Positions 1-7,235 of a DNA stretch of 8,123 nt are shown in pieces. Under the pieces are notes generated by a model. That model was not told the origin of the DNA and did no database searches. It worked only from the letters and a program-made list of their open reading frames with translations. This DNA comes from Rickettsiales bacterium (GTDB taxonomy: Bacteria > Pseudomonadota > Alphaproteobacteria > Rickettsiales > UBA998). How positions within the stretch are numbered: the first letter of the stretch is position 1; every line of letters begins with the position of its first letter. The DNA is taken from positions 1 through 8,123 of the forward strand of contig JAIEPI010000207.1 in the NCBI GenBank assembly GCA_019749855.1, in the 5' to 3' direction. The position numbers and the translations under genes are program-made.

Positions 1-1149
1 GAAAAACGTATCACAGGACTTCGCCACGGCTTCCACCACATTGACGGCGCCGTGCCCTTCCGGTTTCCAGCAGTTGAAGCGGTGGTTGCCAAGGAAAAAA
101 TGGCCCGGGCAATACACGCGGCTGGAGGGTGTAATCACTCCGGCATTCAGCGCCGCCAGTCCAACCATCATTTTAAAGGTGGATCCGGGGGGATATTGTC
201 CGGAAATCGCTTTATTCATCAGGGGATTTTTTTTATTGGAGAGCAACTCTTTCCAATAGTCGCTGCGGATGCCCATACTGAAGCGATTGGGGTCAAAGGC
301 GGGCATGGAGGCCAGCGCCAGTACATCTCCATTATCCACACGCATGATGATAGCGGCGCCACTTTCCTCACCAAAGCGCTCTGCCGCATATTGCTGAAGA
401 CGCGCGTCAATCGTCAGCTGCGTTTTGCTGCCCATCAGGCTGGATTGACGACTGACTTCCTTCACCGGCAGTCCATGCGCGTTCATCTCCATATGCAGGA
501 TACCCGGTTTACCGCGAAGTTTCTTCTCAAGCGCAATTTCTATGCCGTCTTTGCCAATTTTATAGCCTGGCAGTTTGAGCAGTCCTTTATTTTCAGGTTC
601 GCGCGCCAGATCTTTCTCGGTGACGGCGCCGACAAATCCAATCAGGTGAGAGGCCTTATCCATCAGCGGATAATAGCGCATGAAGCCAGATTCCAGGAGC
701 AGGCCTGGTAAGCGTGGGGAATGAAACTCCAGCGCCGCCAGTTCATCCCAACTGAGATACTCGCGTATGAGGTGTGTGTGCCCCCTGCCAAGACGTGTAA
801 CATCGGCCGCTATTTTTTTTTGTGCTTCAGGCGAGAACTGCAAAATGTCAAAAACGTCACGCAGGACACTGAGTGATTGTTCACGTTCGCCGCGTTCTAA
901 CAACACACGGTAATTGGGCCGGTTCTCCGCCAGAGGTTCCCCATTGCGGTCCAGCAACAAGCCGCGCTCTGGAGCCAGTAGCTGTAAGTTAACGCGGTTA
1001 TCCTCCGCCATCGTGAGGTAGGTATCAGCCTTCACAAACTGCAGATAATACAGGCGGGATGCCAGCACGCCGGCAATGCCACATTGCAGGCTTCCTAACG
1101 CAAAGGCACGCCTTGTAAGAATTCGTTGTGAATCATGCGAGCTACGCAT
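1..1149 (-). CDS. mrdA: Penicillin-binding protein 2, peptidoglycan transpeptidase (C-terminal part beyond the window)
   Basis: The reading frame is open for 383 codons from ATG at 1149 to the left edge. It encodes the elongasome transpeptidase that cross-links peptidoglycan during lateral wall growth, working with RodA, MreC and MreD in the inner membrane. An N-terminal RRAFALGS stretch and one hydrophobic segment (about residues 14-36) form the membrane anchor. The dimerisation/pedestal region follows (APERGLLLDRNG near 59-70, and GKDGIEIALEKKLRG near 199-213). The transpeptidase domain begins with SGAAIIMRVDNGDVLALAS. The catalytic SxxK is STFK at about 323-326 in the context YPPGSTFK, and the second motif is SCD at about 378-380. 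The KTG motif would lie off the window; the family is usually about 600 residues. mreD ends 31 bases upstream. ATG 1149 fits the family N-terminus, although an in-frame TTG at 1167 with GGAGA before it is an alternative. Identification is firm. Confidence 0.95.
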   Translation of the reverse strand, partial: MRSSHDSQRILTRRAFALGSLQCGIAGVLASRLYYLQFVKADTYLTMAEDNRVNLQLLAPERGLLLDRNGEPLAENRPNYRVLLERGEREQSLSVLRDVFDILQFSPEAQKKIAADVTRLGRGHTHLIREYLSWDELAALEFHSPRLPGLLLESGFMRYYPLMDKASHLIGFVGAVTEKDLAREPENKGLLKLPGYKIGKDGIEIALEKKLRGKPGILHMEMNAHGLPVKEVSRQSSLMGSKTQLTIDARLQQYAAERFGEESGAAIIMRVDNGDVLALASMPAFDPNRFSMGIRSDYWKELLSNKKNPLMNKAISGQYPPGSTFKMMVGLAALNAGVITPSSRVYCPGHFFLGNHRFNCWKPEGHGAVNVVEAVAKSCDTFF

Positions 1150-1180
1150 TGGAAGACACCAAAGCAAGAATCTCCACGTC

Positions 1181-1699
1181 TTAAATTCGCCAACGCTGAC
1201 CAAAAGTCAGCAGACGATCAAAGAGCAGATGTATGAGCGGATATAAAAACAGGGTTATCATCCATTGCAAGGGCAAAGCGCTGAGTGGCGGGAGCACTTG
1301 CCACTGCCATCCACTGAGTAGCCATTCTAACAACAAAAGACAAAGTAACCACACAGAAAAGATACCCCACATCGGGAGAATCGCCGGAGCCTCCATGTGA
1401 TGTCGTATCCAGCGCGCCAGTCCATACGCCACAAGATACACCACCGCATGAATGCCAAGCGGAGTTGTCGAGAGGCTATCGGCGATCAGGCCCAGAATAA
1501 ACAGTAGAGCGACAGGCACACGGTTAGGACGTGCGATCGTCCAGTAATAAAGTGCCAGAAGATCAAGCGCCGGTGTAGCGGTCAACCAGTCAAGAACGGG
1601 CAGGCGGGAGAAGTGAAGAAGTGTGGCCAGCGTAATGCATAAGGGTGGAACGACGCGGCGACCCATGGACACATGGGTGCGGTCAGCGGCGGCTGCCAT
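1181..1699 (-). CDS. mreD: Rod shape-determining protein MreD
   Basis: This 172-residue, very hydrophobic protein is the integral membrane partner of MreC in the elongasome. Membrane segments can be seen near residues 16-30, 42-55, 61-75, 82-97, 107-130 and 143-162. The family pattern is present: an aromatic stretch then IARPNRVPVALLFILGLIAD (54-73), followed by TTPLGIHAVVYLVAYGLAR (78-96). Length is typical for MreD. ATG 1699 begins one base after the mreC stop, so the two genes are almost certainly translated from one message. A second ATG at residue 12 (MGRRVVPP) is closer to the first membrane helix and could be the true start, since the first eleven residues are polar and alanine-rich. 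The downstream gene is mrdA. The call rests on topology, the D/PLG motif and gene order, because MreD sequences are poorly conserved. Confidence 0.9.
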   Translation of the reverse strand: MAAAADRTHVSMGRRVVPPLCITLATLLHFSRLPVLDWLTATPALDLLALYYWTIARPNRVPVALLFILGLIADSLSTTPLGIHAVVYLVAYGLARWIRHHMEAPAILPMWGIFSVWLLCLLLLEWLLSGWQWQVLPPLSALPLQWMITLFLYPLIHLLFDRLLTFGQRWRI

Positions 1700-1700
1700 G

Positions 1701-2528
1701 TTATTTCAGACTAACGGTTCGCACAAAGGCTAGCCGTGACGCATTAACATACGGCTGAATGCTGACCGTGTTCTTGCCAATGGAGGCGATTTCTCCCACC
1801 ACAAAACCAGACGGGAAGACACCACCATCGCCGGCAGTGACAATGCGCTGGCCGATCATGGGACGAATTTTTTCATTCGCAAGATGCAGAGTGGGACGTG
1901 TGGAATTGTCACCCGCCAGAATGGCTTTTTCACCCGTTTGTTCGATCTCAACCGGTATGCGCGAATTAATATCCGTTATCAACAACACCTGTGCTGAGTT
2001 TGCACCCACCTCAATCAGGCGCCCGACCAGCCCTTCATCAGTAATTACCGCCTGATCCACTTTCAACCCCGCTGCCGCCCCTTCGTTCAAGAGCAGCGTG
2101 TTGGAAAAAATACTGGCACTGCCTGTGACCACACGCGAGGTGACAAACTGAAACTCCGGTGCTGCTTTGACATCGAGTAGATGACGCAAGGTCTCATTCT
2201 CCACTTGCAGGCGACGGGCCATGGTTTGCCAGTGCAGCAGCGCACTATTCTGATCACGCAGGCGGAGATTATCCTCATCAAGCTGGATGAGTTGGTCAAT
2301 GCGGGCAATGACATGGCGAACCATCTGGGCCGGACTGGAGAGTGCGGCCACCACCGGAGTCACGGTATCAGAAATAGCGTGCCGAAGCGCAGAGGTGAAT
2401 GGGTGGCCTTGTCGATTGAGAATCGCAAGCGTAATAGAGGTGGTAAAGAAGACTAAGGCGGCCCCTACTGTCAGCCATGTGCGTATTGGCAAAACAAGCG
2501 ACTGTGTTCGGGTGCGATAGTTCTTCAC
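1701..2528 (-). CDS. mreC: Rod shape-determining protein MreC
   Basis: MreC is a bitopic inner-membrane protein whose periplasmic part activates PBP2/RodA. Residues 1-18 are a short basic cytoplasmic tail. Residues 19-37 (LTVGAALVFFTTSITLAIL) form the membrane helix, and 66-120 form a heptad-like coiled coil (RIDQLIQLDEDNLRLRDQN). The beta-barrel domain then carries the hallmark blocks: LLNEGAAAGLKVDQAV, GLVGRLIEVG, LLITDINSRIPV (182-193) and TAGDGGVFPSGFVVG (231-245). At 275 residues it is close to the usual length. The start is a GTG at 2528; an in-frame TAG lies just upstream (TAG AGT GAC CAC GTG) and no ATG serves better, so GTG is well supported although the ribosome site is weak. It is the first gene of the mreC-mreD-mrdA run. 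Unusually, mreB does not precede it. Confidence 0.95.
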   Translation of the reverse strand: MKNYRTRTQSLVLPIRTWLTVGAALVFFTTSITLAILNRQGHPFTSALRHAISDTVTPVVAALSSPAQMVRHVIARIDQLIQLDEDNLRLRDQNSALLHWQTMARRLQVENETLRHLLDVKAAPEFQFVTSRVVTGSASIFSNTLLLNEGAAAGLKVDQAVITDEGLVGRLIEVGANSAQVLLITDINSRIPVEIEQTGEKAILAGDNSTRPTLHLANEKIRPMIGQRIVTAGDGGVFPSGFVVGEIASIGKNTVSIQPYVNASRLAFVRTVSLK

Positions 2529-2799
2529 GTGGTCACTCTATTCGTGTGGCATTCTAATATATTAGCGCATTTCATTTAAGGAAACATCAGCAGAAGCTTA
2601 CGATTCTATTAAATCTTTAAAAAAACATGAATGCACGTGCAAAAGATGGTTGACCATAGCTATCGCCGCACACCTCTATATATTGATGTATTTTTGATGA
2701 GATGCAATGAAGAAAACATTATATAGTTTATTCTTCTGGACTCATCATCTCGCCATGCAGGGCGATGTGTTAATGATTTCTGCGCCAACAGCGGGAGGC
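2529..2799. promoter_or_regulatory. Spacer upstream of mreC; probable promoter region with several short palindromes
   Basis: This AT-rich stretch lies between the end of the phosphohexomutase gene and the mreC start, both on the minus strand. It should hold the mreC promoter. On the minus strand the best pairings I see are TTCATG (2626-2631) with TAGAAT (2603-2608) at 17 bp, and TTGCAC (2637-2642) with TAAAGA (2614-2619) at 17 bp. Neither is strong. Three exact dyads cluster nearby: TGCACGTGCA (2632-2641), ATGGT-TG-ACCAT (2646-2657) and ATAGCTAT (2656-2663). The first overlaps the TTGCAC box, so it could be an operator. A GC-rich hairpin just after the mutase gene (around 2745-2766) has no T-run and is not a convincing terminator. 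I see no RNA gene or credible protein gene here. Confidence 0.4.
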
Positions 2800-4266
2800 T
2801 CAATGACCGGCCGACTCTACCTCATCCAAATTTGTCGGTATTCCCGACGCAGATAGCTGCAATTCGACCATTTGTTTGAGGGCCTGAAGCGAGTCCGCAT
2901 CGCGTGCTTCGCAACGCACAATCAAGGCGGCCTGTGTGTTGGACGCGCGCGCCAGCCACCAACCTTGCCCGAATTTTACACGCACACCATCGACTTCATT
3001 CAGTTCATAAGGTTTGCCAGCCATTACCTCGGCTTTCACACGCGTGCGAATTTCCTCCACAATATCAAACTTTCGGGCGGCAGGCACATCAATGCGAATT
3101 TCAGGCGTGTTCATCACCACCGGTAACTCCGCCCGCATGTGTGACAGCGTTTGTGGACTGTGGGCGACCAGATCAATCAATCGAATGGCGGCGTACAGGC
3201 CATCGTCAAAGCCATAATAAGTGTCCGCGAAGAAAATATGACCACTCATTTCTCCAGCAATGGCAGCATTTTCCTCCTTCATTTTGGCTTTAATCAGGGA
3301 ATGCCCTGTTTTCCACATGAGGGCACGCCCACCATGCGCGGTGATATCATCAAAGAGCGTTTGCGACGCTTTGACATCGGCGATAATGCAAGCGCCAGGC
3401 GAGCGCGACAACACATCACGACTGAAGAAAACCATCATCTGGTCGCCCCACAGGATGTTGCCATCCGCATCCACCGCCCCCAGACGATCGCCATCGCCAT
3501 CAAAGGCGACGCCGAGATCGGCCCCCTGTTTTTTGACGGTGTCAATCAACTGCACCAGATTAGCTGGCACCGTTGGATCAGGGTGGTGAGCGGGAAAATG
3601 ACCATCAATGAGAGTATTCAGCGTGGTGTGCGTGCCGGGCAATCGCAATGCCAACTGCTCAACCACTTCACCCGCTGCGCCATTGCCCGGATCCCAGACC
3701 ACGTGCAGTGGGCGGCCACTGGAGCCACGGAAATCCTGCATCAGGCGGCAGACGTAATCCTCAAAAACGGACTGTACTTCAATACTGCCGGTGGCCTCGC
3801 GCAGGGTGTTAGCAGCGACTCGATGACCAATTTCCAGAATGTCATCCCCATAAAACGGCATGCTGCCAGTGGTCATTTTGAAGCCGTTATGTGTCGGCGG
3901 GTTGTGAGAACCGGTCACCATGATGCCGGCGTCGGCTTTGAGGTGATACACCGCAAAATAGAGCATGGGGGTGGGGCCGAGGCCCGTGTCAATGACGCGC
4001 GCGCCAGCGGATTGCATGCCCTGCATGAGGGCGCTCGACAACGCGGGTGACGAGAGGCGTCCATCGCGCGCAACGGCAATGACGGGATGTGAAGTATTTT
4101 TCCGTTCGCCTATCAGTGTTGCGTAGCCCTTGCCAATAGCGTAAGCAGCTGATTCATCAAGTGTTTCTTGGTAGATTCCCCGAATGTCATAAGCGCGGAG
4201 AATCCCTGAATTCAGCAAGTCGATCGAGGTTGAAGTAGAGGTAGCCGGGGCAGTATGCGGTGTCAT
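2800..4266 (-). CDS. algC: Phosphomannomutase/phosphoglucomutase (AlgC/ManB-type phosphohexomutase)
   Basis: A 488-residue enzyme of the alpha-D-phosphohexomutase superfamily. It interconverts the 6-phosphates and 1-phosphates of mannose and/or glucose in the cytoplasm and supplies Man-1-P for GDP-mannose. Domain landmarks appear in order. LRAYDIRGIY (23-32) is the N-terminal signature. GIMVTGSHNPPTHNGFK (114-130) holds the phosphoserine, Ser120. FDGDGDRLG (255-263) is the metal loop. GEMSGH (338-343) is the sugar-specificity loop. RASNTQ near the C-terminus contacts phosphate. All key residues are intact, and length is slightly above the roughly 460 of Pseudomonas AlgC because of a low-complexity N-terminus rich in Thr and Ser. 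ATG 4266 has AGGA about 11 bases upstream. The gene is divergent from manC, which uses its product. Sequence alone does not decide between mannose and glucose preference, and the symbol follows the best-known dual-specificity enzyme. Confidence 0.9.
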   Translation of the reverse strand: MTPHTAPATSTSTSIDLLNSGILRAYDIRGIYQETLDESAAYAIGKGYATLIGERKNTSHPVIAVARDGRLSSPALSSALMQGMQSAGARVIDTGLGPTPMLYFAVYHLKADAGIMVTGSHNPPTHNGFKMTTGSMPFYGDDILEIGHRVAANTLREATGSIEVQSVFEDYVCRLMQDFRGSSGRPLHVVWDPGNGAAGEVVEQLALRLPGTHTTLNTLIDGHFPAHHPDPTVPANLVQLIDTVKKQGADLGVAFDGDGDRLGAVDADGNILWGDQMMVFFSRDVLSRSPGACIIADVKASQTLFDDITAHGGRALMWKTGHSLIKAKMKEENAAIAGEMSGHIFFADTYYGFDDGLYAAIRLIDLVAHSPQTLSHMRAELPVVMNTPEIRIDVPAARKFDIVEEIRTRVKAEVMAGKPYELNEVDGVRVKFGQGWWLARASNTQAALIVRCEARDADSLQALKQMVELQLSASGIPTNLDEVESAGH

Positions 4267-4314
4267 AGGGACAGAAATCCTGATAAATGTTCACAAAAAC
4301 TTCACTAACCTAAT

Positions 4315-4333
4315 CATTAATTGTTTGTTAATG
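4315..4333. promoter_or_regulatory. Inverted repeat CATTAA-N7-TTAATG, possible operator
   Basis: Two perfect six-base arms separated by seven bases lie just downstream of the predicted transcription start of the phosphohexomutase gene (start near 4339, read leftwards). A regulator bound here could block that promoter and perhaps influence manC as well. The region is AT-rich, so a dyad of this size may occur by chance. Confidence 0.25.
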
Positions 4334-4345
4334 TCAGCGAATGAG

Positions 4346-4374
4346 ATAATAGAATCGACTATATTGCATGTAAA
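4346..4374 (-). promoter_or_regulatory. Sigma70-like promoter of the phosphohexomutase gene
   Basis: Read on the minus strand, TTTACA (4369-4374) and TATTAT (4346-4351) are separated by exactly 17 bases. Each box matches the consensus at five of six positions. Transcription would begin near 4339 and give a leader of about 70 bases before the ATG at 4266. No better pairing is visible upstream of that gene. Confidence 0.6.
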
Positions 4375-4418
4375 CGTATTTATTTTATAAAAACAACTGT
4401 CATTTTACTATTTCGCTG

Positions 4419-4447
4419 TTGCACAAAAAGTGTGGAAATTTTATTGT
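4419..4447 (+). promoter_or_regulatory. Sigma70-like promoter of manC
   Basis: TTGCAC (4419-4424) and TATTGT (4442-4447) have a 17-base spacer. Transcription would start near 4454 and give a leader of about 43 bases before the ATG at 4497. The TTG that could be read as an upstream in-frame start of manC is itself the first three bases of this -35 box, which argues against using it as the translation start. Confidence 0.5.
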
Positions 4448-4496
4448 AGGGTATCATAATAATAAAAGCCCATCAGAGGTTAAGAGGATTCCATTT

Positions 4497-5964
4497 ATGC
4501 ATGTTGCTATTGCTACCAAGCCTAAAAGTCAGCCAGTGATTGTCCCCGTTATTTTGTGTGGAGGCATGGGCAGTCGCTTGTGGCCGATGTCACGTCAAAA
4601 ATTACCCAAACAGTTTCTGGATCTAAACCGGAAGCAGGCAAGCCTTCTGCAGGAAACCGCAAAGCGTGTGGCTCCAGCAGGTAATATGATGCGCCCGCTG
4701 ATTGTCAGCAATATTGAGCATCGCTTCTTGTGTGCTGACCACATGAATGCGGCAGGTTTTGAGGGCTGCGATATTATGTTGGAGCCTGAGATGCGCAATA
4801 CCGCGCCTGCGATTACGGCGGCGGCGCTTTATATACAATCAAAACATGACGATGCGATGATGTTAGTGCTTCCGTCGGATCACATCATCCGTGACGACAA
4901 AAGCTTCCTGCAAGGCATAGAAGCCGCGAATTTAGCAGCTCAGGATGGTCGTTTGGTAACGTTTGGCATTGCGCCAGAATATGCGGAAACCGGCTACGGT
5001 TATATTCAGCGCGGCGACGCTCTGGACAGTGAAGGGGCCTATAAAATCGCTAAATTTGTGGAGAAGCCAAACAGCGCTACCGCTCAGGGTTACGTTGAAG
5101 ATGAAAGCTTTAGCTGGAATTCCGGCATGTTCCTGTTTCCAGTCGATTTGTTTTTGCAGGAAGTGGCGCGGCATGAGCCCGCTATTTTTGAAGCCTGCCG
5201 TGAGTCTGTCAAAAAATCGACTCAGGAAGGGCAATTTATTACGCTGGATGCGGAGAGCTTCGCTCGTGCACCCAATCTCGGTGGATTATGCAGTGATGGA
5301 GCGCACCGATACCGCCGCCGTGATCCCTCTTTCCTGCGGCTGGAGTGATGCCGGTGCCTGGGATTCTCTGTGGCGCATAGGAGAAAAAGATGAATCAGGC
5401 AATGTGAGTATTGGCACTATCTATGTAGAAGACGTAAAAAACTGCTACATGCGCGCCGTAGACGGACCACCGATTACCGCACTTGGCGTGGAAGATCTGG
5501 TGATTGTCTCCACCTCTGATGCCGTGCTGGTTTCCAAAAAAGACCGCGCGCAGGATGTGAAGCAACTGATTGAAAAAATTTCTAAACAGGATGATAGCCT
5601 GATTGATCAGCATAGCGTGGTCAACCGTCCGTGGGGTTTTTATGAAACCATTGACCTTGGCAATCGCCATCAGGTGAAGCATATTCAGGTGAAACCAGGC
5701 GCTAAGCTCTCGGTGCAGATGCACCATCACCGCGCTGAGCATTGGGTGATTGTCTCAGGCACCGCCCGCGTACAGCGCGATGATGAAGACATGATCCTTA
5801 CGGAGAATCAGTATGTCTATATCCCGCTTGGTTCCGTTCACTCCATTGAAAATGTCGGCCGCACGTTGCTGAATTTTGTGGAAGTGCAATGTGGTGCTTA
5901 TCTGGGTGAAGACGACATTGTCCGCTTCGAGGACCGCTATGGTCGCGCCTCTAAAACAGCGTAA
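4497..5964 (+). pseudogene. manC: Bifunctional mannose-6-P isomerase / mannose-1-P guanylyltransferase (ManC/AlgA type), frameshifted
   Basis: The intact enzyme (489 residues if the frame is restored) makes GDP-mannose from GTP and Man-1-P and isomerises Fru-6-P to Man-6-P. ATG 4497 has AAGAGGA eight bases upstream. The N-terminal nucleotidyltransferase domain shows GGMGSRLWPMSRQKLPKQF (22-40), LPSDHI (125-130) and FVEKP (187-191). The first frame runs through FARAPN (residue 260, codon 5274-5276), then continues out of register to a stop at 5346-5348. The second frame takes over at 5278 with SVDYAVMERTDTAAVIP, GWSDAGAWDSLW and the type II isomerase cupin (RPWGFYE, KPGAKLSVQMHHHRAEHW), ending at 5964. 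Family members read FAxxPxxSIDYAVME across this point, so two bases seem to be missing (for example AAT ATC TCG reduced to AAT CTCG). This could be a real lesion, a sequencing or assembly error, or less likely recoding. Both halves otherwise look under selection. A strong terminator follows. Confidence 0.88.
5268..5282 (+). other. Frameshift site in manC
   Basis: The upstream frame reads GCA CCC AAT CTC GGT (A P N L G) and the downstream frame reads TCG GTG GAT TAT (S V D Y). The conserved protein context passes from APN to SVDYAVME exactly here. Restoring an AT dinucleotide after AAT gives APNISVDYAVME with the usual family spacing. Removing one base would also restore the frame but leaves the product one residue short. 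No SD-like sequence, stop codon or long homopolymer typical of programmed frameshifting is at the junction. Confidence 0.8.
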
Positions 5965-5982
5965 TTCATGATATAAATAGGT

Positions 5983-6011
5983 AAAAAGCCGGGACATTCC
6001 TGGCTTTTTTT
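5983..6011 (+). terminator. Rho-independent terminator of manC
   Basis: The arm AAAAAGCCGGGA (5983-5994) pairs with TCCTGGCTTTTT (5998-6009) across a three-base CAT loop. All twelve positions pair, with one G-U wobble, and the stem runs into a T-tract. It begins 18 bases after the manC stop. The A-rich 5' arm means it could also work in reverse, but no gene points toward it from the right. Confidence 0.88.
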
Positions 6012-6021
6012 AATTAATTAG

Positions 6022-6034
6022 GCATAAATTATGC
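6022..6034. promoter_or_regulatory. Palindrome GCATAA-A-TTATGC upstream of the 381-aa gene, possible operator
   Basis: Two perfect six-base arms flank one central base, about 50 bases upstream of the next gene and just after the manC terminator. Its right-hand side resembles a sequence before the following gene: CATAAATTATGCA here and CATAAATTGTTCA at 7289-7301 share CATAAATTnTnCA. This hints at a common regulator site, but the second copy is not itself palindromic, so the support is modest. Confidence 0.35.
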
Positions 6035-6052
6035 AACTAGCCACTAAGAATT

Positions 6053-6083
6053 TTGATAAAAATTAACATATTCTCGCTATACT
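6053..6083 (+). promoter_or_regulatory. Possible promoter of the 381-aa gene, implying a leaderless or near-leaderless mRNA
   Basis: TTGATA (6053-6058) and TATACT (6078-6083) are good boxes, with a long 19-base spacer. Transcription would begin around 6089-6092, just before the second ATG (6093) and after the first (6087). No Shine-Dalgarno sequence precedes either ATG, which fits leaderless translation from 6093. An alternative -10 (TAAGAA, 6045-6050) would give a longer leader. Confidence 0.4.
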
Positions 6084-6086
6084 CTG

Positions 6087-7232
6087 ATGAGTATGAGCAA
6101 TCTGCACACATTACAGTTAGGCGGCGTCACTGAAGCCATGGCTCGTGAATTCGAGCGCGGTCGAAATGTGATGATTCTTGACGGAGCCCATAGTAATCCA
6201 GATCATTTACGTCTTCTTGGTGATCCCGCAGCGCTCGAGCGCTTTTCTCGAGCAGGCGTACGAGACGTTGTCATTGAGGATACACCCTCAATTGTAAATG
6301 AATTCCGGCAATGGCAGCAACAAGGGCTTTCACGTGATGAGATACGCGACCGCCTGCGTGAAAATCCAGACCGCTACCTCTCTGATCATACGAGAGATAC
6401 TAATCGTCGCGGCGACGAAATAGAACAGCGCGCTGACATGATTCACCATACGGGCCGTCTAGGAATGACCCTTCATGGTTTTGAGAACATGGACACCTAC
6501 CGAGACCAGCTGCAAGCGCAGTTGCCAGCGCAGGATCGTGAGACTCTTGATAATTACTATGCTAGTATTCGGGGACAAAGAGCGGTACATCCGGACAACA
6601 TACCTGCAAATGTTCTTGAGATTGAAGCGCGTCTGGACCAGGCGGCGGATGACTACCGTTTTTCCGGCCATGATCCTATGCGTACCGCCCCTAATGATGC
6701 TCGCCTTGCTGATGAGATCAGCGGCGCTATCGGGAATCGACCTGCGCTGATCGCTTATGGCGCACAGCATGGTTACGGGGGACGCGATCTGGATGAGTTG
6801 CTAGCTGCGCGTACCGGCAGGCCTACGCAAACCGTGGGCATGGCCAATGACCCTATTGCCCAGTTCGGGGCACATGACACACTTGAACAACGTGGCGGTG
6901 CGATAGATGCACCGGATATTGTGTATGACTCACAAACAGGGGAGGTCAGGCGCACCACGCCCTCTGCCCAGCGTGAAGGCCGTCAGCAAATGCGCGAGCA
7001 ATCCAAACATTTCCGTGAGAATGGCGAGCTTCGAGAGCGCCGCGATGCAGGGTGCGTTATGCCTGAGAATTGGATGAGCAGTTCCTGTTCCACGCAATCC
7101 CGCGAGCCTGCACAACGGTTACGCAGGGCCGGTCTGGAGGACATGCAAGATGTCCCCCCGGTGCAGCTAGGCGAACTTTCTCCTCCGCCAACGCCGGGCA
7201 TGGAGCGCAACCGTGAAATGGGAATTGTATAA
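6087..7232 (+). CDS. Uncharacterised soluble protein with a ChaN/TraB/TIKI-like motif pattern and a disordered C-terminal tail
   Basis: I do not recognise this 381-residue protein by name. It has no signal peptide or membrane segment. Residues about 27-255 show an order of elements resembling the ChaN/TraB/TIKI/EreA fold. These are a strand ending in a histidine (NVMILDGAHSNPDHLRLL, 27-44), a strand ending in acid (GVRDVVIEDTPS, 57-68), and a helix NDARLADEISGAI (203-215) like the usual RD..MA..I element. Then comes ALIAYGAQHGYGGRDLDELLAARTGRP (220-246), matching the usual strand-G-x-x-H-G and following helix. These families cover haem uptake, proteolysis and esterase activities, so no function follows. 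Residues about 255-381 are polar and Arg/Glu/Gln-rich with a C(X)10C pair, ending in SPPPTPGMERNREMGIV. ATG 6087 or 6093 may be the start, and neither has a ribosome site. The fold assignment is inference from motifs only. Confidence 0.75.
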   Translation: MSMSNLHTLQLGGVTEAMAREFERGRNVMILDGAHSNPDHLRLLGDPAALERFSRAGVRDVVIEDTPSIVNEFRQWQQQGLSRDEIRDRLRENPDRYLSDHTRDTNRRGDEIEQRADMIHHTGRLGMTLHGFENMDTYRDQLQAQLPAQDRETLDNYYASIRGQRAVHPDNIPANVLEIEARLDQAADDYRFSGHDPMRTAPNDARLADEISGAIGNRPALIAYGAQHGYGGRDLDELLAARTGRPTQTVGMANDPIAQFGAHDTLEQRGGAIDAPDIVYDSQTGEVRRTTPSAQREGRQQMREQSKHFRENGELRERRDAGCVMPENWMSSSCSTQSREPAQRLRRAGLEDMQDVPPVQLGELSPPPTPGMERNREMGIV

Positions 7233-7235
7233 CTT

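Noticed and set aside
52..711. Plus-strand frame of 219 codons opposite mrdA
   Set aside because: The minus strand encodes PBP2 with its catalytic motifs over the whole region, so this is a shadow frame.
2745..2766. Hairpin CATC-GCC/GGC-GATG as a terminator of the phosphohexomutase gene
   Set aside because: The stem is short and bulged and is not followed by a T-run in either direction.
2707..2853. 48-codon plus-strand reading frame starting MKKTLYSLFFWTHHL
   Set aside because: It has only a weak ribosome site, overlaps the 3' end of the phosphohexomutase gene by about 50 bases, and shows no recognisable domain.
3151..4050. Long plus-strand reading frame (299 codons) opposite the phosphohexomutase gene
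   Set aside because: It is fully antisense to an enzyme gene with every catalytic motif intact; the frame is a by-product of that gene's codon bias.
4419..4496. Upstream in-frame TTG extension of manC (26 extra residues)
   Set aside because: The TTG is the beginning of a good -35 box, the stretch is AT-rich with no family similarity, and ATG 4497 has a well-placed AAGAGGA.
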